Assembly: GCA_964611645.1 (NCBI GenBank)
Contig: CAZTAO010000004.1
Span: forward strand, 1 to 64,000
Direction: 5' to 3'
DNA length: 64,000 nucleotides
Source: CAZTAO01 sp964611645
GTDB taxonomy: Bacteria; Armatimonadota; UBA5829
Below are positions 42,813 to 50,503 of the stretch, one piece after another. The notes beneath the pieces were generated by a model. It saw only the letters and a list, made by a program, of their open reading frames with translations. It had not been told where the DNA came from and searched no databases. The position numbers and the translations under genes are program-made. Numbering within the stretch: position 1 is the stretch's first letter; the number at the start of each line of letters is the position of its first letter.

Positions 42813-43763
42813 ATGATCGTCACTACCAAAGAACTCTTCCAGGAAGCCTACGGCAAGTATGCTCTGGGCGCGTACAACATCAACAACGCCGAACAGACCA
42901 TGGGCCTCTTCCGGGGCAACATGGATTCCAAAGCGCCCTTCATTATCCAGATTTCCAAGGGCGCAAGGTCCTACACCAACAAGCTCATGCTCGAATCCAT
43001 GATCCGCGCAGCCGACACCATCTTCCCGGATGCGATATTCGCGACGCACCTGGACCACGGCGATGAGGCAGCTTGCTACGACTGCATAGACTCCGGTTTC
43101 TACTCCTCGGTCATGATCGATGCCAGCCACGAGGACTTCGAGGGCAACATCGCCACCACCCGACGCGTAGTCGAAAGAGCGCACGCCAAGGGCATCAGCG
43201 TTGAGGCCGAGCTTGGCCAGTTGGGCGGCGTTGAAGAGCACGTCAGCGTCTCCGAAGACCAGGCCCACCTCACCGACCCCAAGCAGGCGGCGGAGTTCAT
43301 CGAGCGCAGCGGATGCGACAGCCTTGCCTGTGCCATCGGCACCAGCCACGGCGCGTTCAAGTTCGCGGGCACCCAGGGGCTGCACTTTGAGATTGTGAAA
43401 GCAATCCAGGAGCTCATACCGGGGTTCCCGCTGGTTCTGCACGGTTCCAGCTCGGTCCCGCAGGACGAAGTTGAGCGGATCAACGCGGCAGGCGGAGCAA
43501 TGAAGGGCGCGAAGGGCGTTGACCCGGCGCAGTATCTGCCTGCGGCCAAGCTCGGCGTTTGCAAGATCAACATCGACACCGACGGCCGATTGGTCTGGAC
43601 CAGGGTCCACCGAGAGTTCTTCCGCGACCAGCCCGACAAGTTCGACTTCAGGCCGGTAGGCAAGATCTTCATGGACGAGTATGCGAAGTTCATCGCCAGC
43701 CGCAACGAGCTCCTGGGCTCCGCCGGCCAGCTAGACGCAGTCCGAGCCGCGCTGGGCAAGTAA
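42813..43763 (+). CDS. fba: class II fructose-bisphosphate aldolase
   Basis: 316 residues, with AAGGAG 9 bases upstream. The fold and motifs of class II zinc aldolases are clear: YALGAYNINNAEQ at the start, ATHLDHGDEA (zinc His, catalytic Asp), MIDASHEDF, VEAELGQLGG, AIGTSHGAFKF (zinc His), LHGSSSVP (zinc His) and KINIDTDGR for phosphate binding. It cleaves fructose 1,6-bisphosphate to dihydroxyacetone phosphate and glyceraldehyde 3-phosphate in the cytoplasm. It is more canonical than the aldolase at 35727. It is flanked by two PfkB-type kinases. Confidence 0.92.
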   Translation: MIVTTKELFQEAYGKYALGAYNINNAEQTMGLFRGNMDSKAPFIIQISKGARSYTNKLMLESMIRAADTIFPDAIFATHLDHGDEAACYDCIDSGFYSSVMIDASHEDFEGNIATTRRVVERAHAKGISVEAELGQLGGVEEHVSVSEDQAHLTDPKQAAEFIERSGCDSLACAIGTSHGAFKFAGTQGLHFEIVKAIQELIPGFPLVLHGSSSVPQDEVERINAAGGAMKGAKGVDPAQYLPAAKLGVCKINIDTDGRLVWTRVHREFFRDQPDKFDFRPVGKIFMDEYAKFIASRNELLGSAGQLDAVRAALGK

Positions 43764-43784
43764 GCAGCGGACCAAGAAAGACCG

Positions 43785-43930
43785 CTATGCTGCGGGAACG
43801 TCGGTTAGCACTCAGGTCACAGAGAGCGCCAAATCTGAGTTCCCGCAGCTTCTCTACACAACCAGGGGCTGCGGGAACTTACGCTGTGCAGACTCGAAAG
43901 GTATTCACGGCAGACGTTCCCGCAGCATAG
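43785..43930. repeat. double palindromic element, CTGCGGGAAC family
   Basis: The ends are an 18-bp perfect inverted repeat, CTATGCTGCGGGAACGTC (43785-43802) with 43913-43930. Inside are two more copies of the core: GTTCCCGCAGC (43839-43849) and GCTGCGGGAAC (43868-43878). The order forward-reverse-forward-reverse looks like two tandem copies of the single unit at 31358-31412. No gene is present. It separates fba from the second kinase. Confidence 0.8.
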
Positions 43931-43983
43931 TACACTTTCAGTGCTTATCCTGTTCATCCTGTATATCGATGTGAGTTTCCTCA

Positions 43984-44919
43984 ATGATAACCACAATCAC
44001 CCTCAACCCGGCGGTAGACAAGACCATCTGTGTCGACAGCATCAAGCTCAACGATTCCAACCGGATCGTAAGCGTCGAGACCGACGCCGGCGGGAAGGGG
44101 ATAAGCTGCTCCCGGATGGCGAAGAATCTTGGCGGCGAAACCCAGGTGATAGCGCTTCTCGGCGGCCAGACCGGGGACTATATCGAGAGCGTGCTCAATG
44201 GCCAGTGCGTGCCGCTCACCCGCATCCACACCCAGGCCCAGACCCGGACCTGCATCGCCATAGAAGAGTGCGCGAACGTGCCACCGACCACTTTCAACGA
44301 GCGCGGCGGGCCAGTCACCGAGAGCGAGCTGGCGAGCCTGCTGGCGGCAGTCGAGAGTGCCGCGGCGGAGTCTGATTACCTGGTGATGGGTGGAAGCGTG
44401 CCCAACGGTGTGCCAGTGGAGATATACTGCCTTATCGCCGAGATCGCGACCCTGAATGGCGCGCGGGCAGTGATCGATGCCGACGGCCCCCCTCTTACCT
44501 GCGCGCTCGAAACCAGGCCGTTTATGATCAAGCCAAACCTCGACGAAGCCCGCAGGCTGCTTGGAAGAGAACTCTCCACCCTGGATGAGGTCGTCGGTGC
44601 GGCGAGAGAACTGGGCAAACGCATTGAGTTGGCGATCATTTCGATGGGGAAAGACGGCGCGGTAGCAGCCTACCACGATGAAGTATACGCAGTCTCGTCG
44701 CCGGAGGTCAAGACCGTCAGCACGATAGGTTCTGGAGACTCCATGATCGCGGGAATCCTCGTTGGCCTCGAGCGCGGACTGGACATCGCCGACGCCCTCC
44801 GCCTTGGCGCAGCCGCCGGAGCCTCCACCGCAATGAGCGACGGCACCGATATCGGAACCCGAGAGAACGCAGAGAAGTTGATGGCGGAGGCGGTGGTTCG
44901 GCAACTGCAGCGCGATTAA
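43984..44919 (+). CDS. 1-phosphofructokinase/tagatose-6-phosphate-kinase-like (FruK/LacC) protein
   Basis: 311 residues. TLNPAVDKTICVD at the N-terminus and AGGKGISCSRMAKNLGG (about 34-50) are typical of the LacC/FruK branch of the PfkB family. STIGSGDSMIAGILVG (about 240-255) is the catalytic motif, with Ser-Gly-Asp before the anion hole. The branch phosphorylates fructose 1-phosphate or tagatose 6-phosphate, giving substrates for class II aldolases such as the two in this window. The ribosome site is poor (GTGAG only). It lies 220 bases after fba, beyond the palindromic element. The exact sugar is uncertain. Confidence 0.85.
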   Translation: MITTITLNPAVDKTICVDSIKLNDSNRIVSVETDAGGKGISCSRMAKNLGGETQVIALLGGQTGDYIESVLNGQCVPLTRIHTQAQTRTCIAIEECANVPPTTFNERGGPVTESELASLLAAVESAAAESDYLVMGGSVPNGVPVEIYCLIAEIATLNGARAVIDADGPPLTCALETRPFMIKPNLDEARRLLGRELSTLDEVVGAARELGKRIELAIISMGKDGAVAAYHDEVYAVSSPEVKTVSTIGSGDSMIAGILVGLERGLDIADALRLGAAAGASTAMSDGTDIGTRENAEKLMAEAVVRQLQRD

Positions 44920-44929
44920 GGAGCATTTC

Positions 44930-46873
44930 TTGGGCCAGAGGCACACAGTACTCTCCACAGGCTTGGTCTCGATTGTCATCGGCATATTGGCCACAACGTG
45001 CTGGGCAGCCACGGGCACGAAGACGCCTGCCTCCAACTGGCCTGGTTGGAGAGGGGACGGCTCGGGCATATCGAGCGAGAAGAACCTCTCGGTCTACTGG
45101 AGCCAGAAAGATAACATCGTCTGGAGAGTCGCTCTCCCGGATGAGGGCCACTCATCGCCAATCGTATGGGGAGACAAGGTGTTTCTCACGGGCGCGACTG
45201 AGGGCGGCAAGCGCCGCTGGGTGCTCTGCCTCAGCGCCCGCACGGGCAAGCAGCTCTGGAAGACCGACATCGCGCCCACCCGGGAGACAAAGACATACCC
45301 CATAACCGGCTTCGCTGCTTCGACTCCAGTCACCGACGGCAAGCGCGTCTATGCATTCTTCGATTCCCCCGGGCTGGTGGCCCTGAACGGGTCCGATGGC
45401 AAGATCATCTGGACAAGGGACTTTGGGCCTCAAAAGGCAATGTACAATACCGCCGCATCCCCGGTGTTGTACAAGAATCTGGTCATTGTGAGCCTGGATC
45501 AGGACTCGGAATGCGCCCTGGCGGGTATAGACGCCCGCACCGGCGAGGTGAAGTGGCGAACGGAGAAGAAGCCGCAGTTGGAGTGGTCCACGCCGCTTGT
45601 CATCAAGGTCGGAACCAGCGCTCAGGTTATCTCCAACGGCCCCACGGTCTATTCTCTCGACCCGGACACCGGCAAGGTGCTCTGGACATGCTCCGGCCTC
45701 AGCCCGGCGGTGACTCCCAGCGCGGTGTTCAACAAGGGCATAGTCTACGCGACCTCCGGCAGGAACGGCCCTACGGTGGCGATCGACCCAACAGGCTCCG
45801 GCGACATCACCGACACCAAGGTGCTGATGCGCCTCGCCACCGGAGGACCGTATGTGCCTTCGCCGGTTGTCTATCCACATCTGTTTTTGCCCGGCGACAA
45901 CGGCGCGGTAAGGATGGTGGACTCCAGCGGAAACTTACTCGCCGAAACAAGGATAGAAGACCACTTCACTGCATCCCCGGTAGCTGCCGATGGTCACATC
46001 TACTGGTCAAGCGAATACGGGACTACCTACGTTCTCCAGGTGGGAAAGAACCGCTACGGTAAGCCGACTCTCAAGCAAGTTGCAGCAAACGCATTCAAAG
46101 AGAACTGCATGGCCTCTCCCGCGATATCTGCCGGCAGGATATTCATCAGAACGGTCAAGGCCCTGTATTGCATAGCAGGCCACAAACCAGCGCCGCCGAC
46201 GCCAACCTCCCAGGAACCCGTGGCGAGTTACGAGGACCTGGAGGCGCGCTACAAGGCCCATCCCGAGTTTGAAGGGCCGGATGTGACCGAACGGCTGGCG
46301 GTCGTGATGGAACTGGGCAGGTCAAGAGACCCACGCGCCATCGACTCTCTGAAGCGGATAGCCAAGACAGACATCCACTGGGATGTGAACGAGGAAGCCG
46401 CGAAGGCTCTTGGGAAGAAGGGAGCGGCTGGTGTCCCGGCCCTGATAGAACTGCTGTCCGATCAACTTCCGTTCATTCGGGTCTCGGCGGCGCAGCAATT
46501 GGGCCGGCTCAAGCCTGTGGACGCCATCGACGGACTCACAAAGAGCTCCAAAGACCCGGACTCGCAGACCAGGGTAGCGAGCCTCGATGCCATGACAGCC
46601 ATCGCGCTGACCCACCGGGAGTGCATCGACCGAATGGTGCCTGTGCTGGCAGAGGCTGCCGCAGACCCGGACAGCGCGGTCCGCTACGCCGCAGTGAAAA
46701 GCATCGGCAGCCTCGGCAAGCTCACCGGTGCTGCCGGGAAAGCCGCGTTGGCCGCCGTTACCAAGGCTGCGGGAGACCCCAGCCCGCTGGTATCCCGACA
46801 GGCAAAAGAGGTCCTCTCAACCGTGTACGGGAGTGGTAAGGCTCGACCGCCCTCGCGTTTGCCGAAACGGTGA
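44930..46873 (+). CDS. exported PQQ-like beta-propeller protein with C-terminal HEAT repeats
   Basis: 647 residues from a TTG start with AAGGAG six bases upstream. The signal peptide is about 1-27 (ending CWAA). NWPGWRGDGSGI after it is the standard opening of the outer-membrane-assembly/PQQ-like propellers common in planctomycetes and relatives. Blades recur at LCLSARTGKQLWKTD, VALNGSDGKIIWTRD, AGIDARTGEVKWRTE and YSLDPDTGKVLWTC, up to about residue 420. Residues 440-640 carry five or so HEAT units (DPRAIDSLKRIAK, GVPALIELLSD, AVRYAAVKSIGSLG). There is no sign of PQQ cofactor ligation or a dehydrogenase active site. The joined scaffolds suggest a periplasmic binding or assembly role. Confidence 0.8.
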   Translation: MGQRHTVLSTGLVSIVIGILATTCWAATGTKTPASNWPGWRGDGSGISSEKNLSVYWSQKDNIVWRVALPDEGHSSPIVWGDKVFLTGATEGGKRRWVLCLSARTGKQLWKTDIAPTRETKTYPITGFAASTPVTDGKRVYAFFDSPGLVALNGSDGKIIWTRDFGPQKAMYNTAASPVLYKNLVIVSLDQDSECALAGIDARTGEVKWRTEKKPQLEWSTPLVIKVGTSAQVISNGPTVYSLDPDTGKVLWTCSGLSPAVTPSAVFNKGIVYATSGRNGPTVAIDPTGSGDITDTKVLMRLATGGPYVPSPVVYPHLFLPGDNGAVRMVDSSGNLLAETRIEDHFTASPVAADGHIYWSSEYGTTYVLQVGKNRYGKPTLKQVAANAFKENCMASPAISAGRIFIRTVKALYCIAGHKPAPPTPTSQEPVASYEDLEARYKAHPEFEGPDVTERLAVVMELGRSRDPRAIDSLKRIAKTDIHWDVNEEAAKALGKKGAAGVPALIELLSDQLPFIRVSAAQQLGRLKPVDAIDGLTKSSKDPDSQTRVASLDAMTAIALTHRECIDRMVPVLAEAAADPDSAVRYAAVKSIGSLGKLTGAAGKAALAAVTKAAGDPSPLVSRQAKEVLSTVYGSGKARPPSRLPKR

Positions 46874-46904
46874 CCCGTTGGCTGTCATTTGAATGCGGAC
46901 TTGT

Positions 46905-47561
46905 CTATTCTGAAGATAGAGTGTCTTGTTGGCCTTTCCCCAGCGAATGCTCCACGAAGTGCATTGTCAGGTCGGCGCATGTTTTGAGAGCAAGGAAGAA
47001 GAGCAGCGCCAGCGCGGTTGAGTGTGATATGAAGAGGCCACCGAAGACGATTGTTAGGTGCATAGGAATGATCCTGGCATAGGGGAAGAAGAGCAGCGTA
47101 CCGATGTTGATATTGCGGTCCTGGTCGCTGGACTGGTTGAACCTGTAGGAGAACGCGTGGTTCACGACAAACCCCAAGATGCTCAGCAGCACCCACGGTA
47201 TGTCCAGTTTGGCCTTGGTGGCTCCGGCAAGCAAGAAAACCAGATACACGAAGTGGAAAAGTCCGTAGTGCGCGGCGAAGAACCATGACACGCACCCCTG
47301 ACCGGCCTTTGTGTTCGGTACGGGCTGGCCATTCATCTTCAGGCCATTCGTTGTGAAGTGCTTCAGCCCACGGATTCGTCTGAAGTTGAAATAGCCGATG
47401 GTCACGCTCTGCGCCCAATATGCCATCATCAGGTCGCCGAGATTCCAGTGTTGCCACAAGGCGAGCACAATTGTCAGCAGGTTAGAAAGCAGCAAACCCG
47501 TTGCTGAAGCATCCCATTTGAGCTTACTTCGAGTCTTCTGTGCCACCCGAGTGCCCTCCAT
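46905..47561 (-). CDS. integral membrane protein, DUF6498-like
   Basis: 218 residues with about five membrane spans: LLLSNLLTIVLAL, a segment around MMAYWAQSVTIGYFNFRRI, HYGLFHFVYLVFLLAG, VLLSILGFVVNHAFSY, and a pair around IPMHLTIVFGGLFI and LALLFFLALKTCADL. The YWAQSVTIGYFN segment with the later His residues is the hallmark of a small uncharacterised family whose members I know as DUF6498-containing proteins. No function is established. It converges with the propeller/HEAT gene. GAAGGG lies about six bases before the ATG. Confidence 0.65.
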   Translation of the reverse strand: MEGTRVAQKTRSKLKWDASATGLLLSNLLTIVLALWQHWNLGDLMMAYWAQSVTIGYFNFRRIRGLKHFTTNGLKMNGQPVPNTKAGQGCVSWFFAAHYGLFHFVYLVFLLAGATKAKLDIPWVLLSILGFVVNHAFSYRFNQSSDQDRNINIGTLLFFPYARIIPMHLTIVFGGLFISHSTALALLFFLALKTCADLTMHFVEHSLGKGQQDTLSSE

Positions 47562-47795
47562 CTACTACCCTTCGCCGGAACCCCGCAGGAATCCTTGTCT
47601 ACTTGAGGCGTATTGCGACAGCAGCTTTGGGGCCAAAGCCGCCGCCCGGAAACATTTCCCCGCAATGCGTCGTCACACACGTGTGCTCAGCGAATGCGCG
47701 CAAACGTCGCTGGGCTGTACGTGCCTGCGGGTACGAATCAACCAGGTGCGAGGCGAGCTTGAGCGCTTGACTCCGGCCAATCGGATGGTAGAGCG
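47562..47795. other. divergent intergenic region, nothing definite
   Basis: It lies between the minus-strand membrane gene and the small plus-strand gene. A TTGACT at 47767-47772 could be a -35 box for the latter, but no convincing -10 is found at the right distance. No RNA gene or repeat is recognised. Confidence 0.4.
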
Positions 47796-48200
47796 GTGTC
47801 GAACGGTACCCAGGTAGTGTTCCTGGAAGTCCCCGAATACGGCAGACGCGTGAAGTTTAGCCGCGAAGGCAGACACGCGACCAGTTCGGCTGTGGTTTCC
47901 GTCGAACAGGTGGGGGATGTGTTTCAGGTTCGCACCGCGTCCGGAAGCGTATACTCAGGCAGACTTCAACCGGGAGTGGATGCTCCAATGTTTGGATTGG
48001 GCGCAGCGTCACACAAATCGTCTTCGGCGCCTCCTCCCGAGGAGGACGTGCTGGACAACAAGTCACTGGTAATCAGCAGCGACTCCGGGCTGTACTCGTT
48101 CACCATCGAGTTCAGAAACGGCAGGGCTGATCTCACAATCCAGGGACCCAGCGGGATCACCACGGTTACAGGCAAGTACGCGCTCTCGCAGCTTCCATAG
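47796..48200 (+). CDS. small hypothetical protein
   Basis: 134 residues from a GTG with no clear ribosome site. The N-terminal 60 residues look beta-rich (QVVFLEVPEYGRRVKFS, DVFQVRTASGSVYSG). A short Ser/Pro/Glu linker follows near 70-85, and the C-terminal 40 residues again alternate like beta strands (LYSFTIEFRNGRADLTIQ, GITTVTGKYAL). No signal peptide is seen at this start. The stop is eight bases from the end of the convergent CsgG-like gene. I recognise no family. The composition looks like real protein rather than an antisense shadow, but the start is uncertain. Confidence 0.5.
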   Translation: MSNGTQVVFLEVPEYGRRVKFSREGRHATSSAVVSVEQVGDVFQVRTASGSVYSGRLQPGVDAPMFGLGAASHKSSSAPPPEEDVLDNKSLVISSDSGLYSFTIEFRNGRADLTIQGPSGITTVTGKYALSQLP

Positions 48201-48208
48201 GCTGCCGG

Positions 48209-49132
48209 CTACTCTGCCTGGATCACCATCGGCATCCTGCGGGCCTTGTCCGTGGGCTTGATCGAGTCTGACTTGCTGATGAACTTCGCCTCCGCCCGCC
48301 TATCCACCACGCGAATCACTTCGAGCTCGGCTATCATCTTGTCTGCGCGATAGACGCCGTATCTGTCCCCGGGTCTGACGGCGGACGGGTCGGAAATATC
48401 CAGCATAATGGTCTCCGCGGCATCTGCTGAGATAGATTTCACTGGCTTGGTCTTGCGAGGATCAGCCTTGGGTGAGCTGTTGGGGTAGGTGGAATCCAGC
48501 TTGCTTACCAGCCTTTTGACCGCAGTATCCGCCGCCTTGCCCACCAGAGTGGACTTGATCCCCTCAAGGTTGAACCCACCGCCGCGCACATCCCAGTCCC
48601 GGTTCAGCGCCACAACCGCGATGGTCTTCAGGCCGCTTGCGCTCCCGCCGACTTTCACCGAAGTCTTCAACACACCGGTCGCGACATCCACTATCTGTCC
48701 GTTGAGGTCGACCGATGCCCTTACCCAGTCGCCTATGGCGATGTTGCCGATGCCGACAATGCCCTGGATGCCGGTCGTCTGTATGCGGCAGTTTAGTTCC
48801 ATCAGCGCGGTCGCGCCGAGAATCTGGTTGTCGGGAGCTTTGGTTTCGGGGTTGACGCCGGGGAGGTTGCGCTCTTCCTGGATGTGCTGCATCCGTTCGC
48901 CGCGCACCAGCAGGGTCCAGCCCTTCTCCAGCAGTTGGTCCTCTATCATAGCGGGCAGCCACTGCGCCACCTGGTCACTGTATTCCCCAGACACGTGCAG
49001 GTTCATCACCGCTATCCGGTTGGCCGGTATTGCAGGTTTTGCAGTCTCAGTGGCGGGATTGTCATCCGCCAGCGCGGCCACCGAAGCCAGGACCAAGAAA
49101 AGTATCATCAAGCCGTGAGCCAATCGTCTCAT
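48209..49132 (-). CDS. exported CsgG-like protein
   Basis: 307 residues from the ATG at 49132, with GAAGGAGA seven bases upstream; a longer frame to 49243 is ignored. Signal peptide about 1-22. Residues 35-190 follow the CsgG/FlgT-type alpha/beta domain: RIAVMNLHVSG, WLPAMIEDQLLEKGWTLLVRGE, MQHIQEERNLPG, ILGATALMELNCRIQ, then DLNGQIVDVATGVLKTSVKVGG. The C-terminal 80 residues, after a Lys-rich linker, contain IMLDISDPSAVRPGDRYGVYR, a small beta domain like that in other CsgG-like proteins. No lipobox Cys is seen, unlike true CsgG. It probably assembles in the periplasm or outer membrane; export of curli is not implied. Confidence 0.7.
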   Translation of the reverse strand: MRRLAHGLMILFLVLASVAALADDNPATETAKPAIPANRIAVMNLHVSGEYSDQVAQWLPAMIEDQLLEKGWTLLVRGERMQHIQEERNLPGVNPETKAPDNQILGATALMELNCRIQTTGIQGIVGIGNIAIGDWVRASVDLNGQIVDVATGVLKTSVKVGGSASGLKTIAVVALNRDWDVRGGGFNLEGIKSTLVGKAADTAVKRLVSKLDSTYPNSSPKADPRKTKPVKSISADAAETIMLDISDPSAVRPGDRYGVYRADKMIAELEVIRVVDRRAEAKFISKSDSIKPTDKARRMPMVIQAE

Positions 49133-49244
49133 AGCGTATCTCCTTCGTAGGAAACTATCCATACAAGAGTAATAGACGCTTTGTGGAGCGCGATGTTTCA
49201 GGTTTTTGAATCGCGAAAGGCGCGAAAATGGCGAATGACGCAAC

Positions 49245-50423
49245 CTATGGGGTCCAGGAGAGTCCCCAAGCTGGTAGACCTTTCTTCCGGCGGATCAGAG
49301 TAAGGGACGCTTCGCCGTCCGCACGTGTGATCCTTACCGAATCGGCCCATGAATCTCCCAGATCGTGGGTAAACGGAGAAAGGTCAGCAATGTACGCAAT
49401 ATAGGCCCCATCAGGGCTCCAAGTAATGTCTCGGCTCGACAACCCTGGCGCGCGGAATGAATTGGTCTCCCCGCCGACCGGATCGTAGACGGTAATCTTG
49501 TTGCAGCGGACAATAGCGATGCGAGAATCAACCGGACTGAACTTGTAGTCTTCTGGCTCTGCAAAGGATTTCCATCTGCCGGTCTTGCTGTCGCCAACAA
49601 CCAAGTCTCCGGCACCCAGTCCTTTACTTTTCTCCGCATCCACCCAATTGGCGAAGTACCTGCCATTTTCAGAGATCGCCCAATGCCCTCTGAAGTGACA
49701 GTCGGCTTTGATATTCGCTACTGTGGCGCCTGTCTTTGTGCTCACAATTACTCTGGATGTGCCTTTGCTGACTACTGCAAAGAGCGGTTTGATGGACTTT
49801 GGGCCATCACCTCTGATATTTCGAGGCGCGGCTGTTTCCCCGCCGAGATCGATGACCTCTGTTGTGTTGTCTGTAACATCCGCAAGCCAAATTCGGCCAC
49901 CCAATCTTGACATGGCAAGATTGTTCGGAGCCAGAGCCGCCGGAAGATAGATGAGCGCAGCGAGCAGCAGCGTTAGAAAGGCGTAGCTCGTGGCGTTCAT
50001 CGCGGCGGAGACTCCAAATGCTAATCTGACGGACCGTCGGAAAGGTCTGAGGAACATCAGTAAGGCGATACCCTCGAGCAATGTGGTTGCCGCATAGGCC
50101 AGAGGCACGCCAGGCCATAGTTCGGTTCCGTTGGGCAATGTGTAAGCTCCGATGACGCTGGTGATTGCGTTAACCAAGAACAAAAGGCCCAGCAATCTGG
50201 CGAAGCCGAACTGCTTCAGCCACAGTCTTGCGACAAACGTCTCCAAGAGGCTGACGGCTAACAGCAAAGGCACAGTAATGATCGCGGGAATAACAAGAAG
50301 CGTACAGGGGCCGGGTGCGGAAAGCATCTTGGCGACCGAAGGAAGTATCAGGTCAGCCACTGCGGGCACAGGACAAAACAGTAATGCACCGACGGCCAAA
50401 AGGAATCTGAAATAGCGTCTCAT
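49245..50423 (-). CDS. membrane protein with C-terminal WD40/TolB-like propeller
   Basis: 392 residues from ATG 50423, with GGAGGAA upstream. A signal or first span (1-24) is followed by about four more hydrophobic segments (TLLVIPAIITVPLLLAVSLL, LLGLLFLVNAITSVIGAY, LAYAATTLLEGIALLMFL, FLTLLLAALIYLPAAL) up to about residue 175. From residue 180 the protein is beta-rich with propeller-like motifs: GRIWLADVTDNTTEVIDLGG, GHWAISENGRYFANWVDAEK, YKFSPVDSRIAIVRC, ITWSPDGAYIAYIAD. The SPDG turn is typical of TolB/WD40-like blades. The domain join is unfamiliar. Its role may be sensing or binding at the membrane. A TACAAT extended -10 precedes it. Confidence 0.6.
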   Translation of the reverse strand: MRRYFRFLLAVGALLFCPVPAVADLILPSVAKMLSAPGPCTLLVIPAIITVPLLLAVSLLETFVARLWLKQFGFARLLGLLFLVNAITSVIGAYTLPNGTELWPGVPLAYAATTLLEGIALLMFLRPFRRSVRLAFGVSAAMNATSYAFLTLLLAALIYLPAALAPNNLAMSRLGGRIWLADVTDNTTEVIDLGGETAAPRNIRGDGPKSIKPLFAVVSKGTSRVIVSTKTGATVANIKADCHFRGHWAISENGRYFANWVDAEKSKGLGAGDLVVGDSKTGRWKSFAEPEDYKFSPVDSRIAIVRCNKITVYDPVGGETNSFRAPGLSSRDITWSPDGAYIAYIADLSPFTHDLGDSWADSVRITRADGEASLTLIRRKKGLPAWGLSWTP

Positions 50424-50476
50424 AGTTCCTCCGCTTCTACGGCAGTGCATCGCTGTGCTTAGTATGTCTTTCGCCC

Positions 50477-50485
50477 ATTGTATCA
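50477..50485 (-). promoter_or_regulatory. extended -10 promoter for the membrane/propeller gene
   Basis: On the minus strand, TGATACAAT combines the TGn extension with TACAAT. No good -35 lies upstream. The leader is about 50 bases, starting just after the GH5-like gene stop. Confidence 0.45.
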
Positions 50486-50503
50486 CACCTAACTTCGCTG
50501 CCC

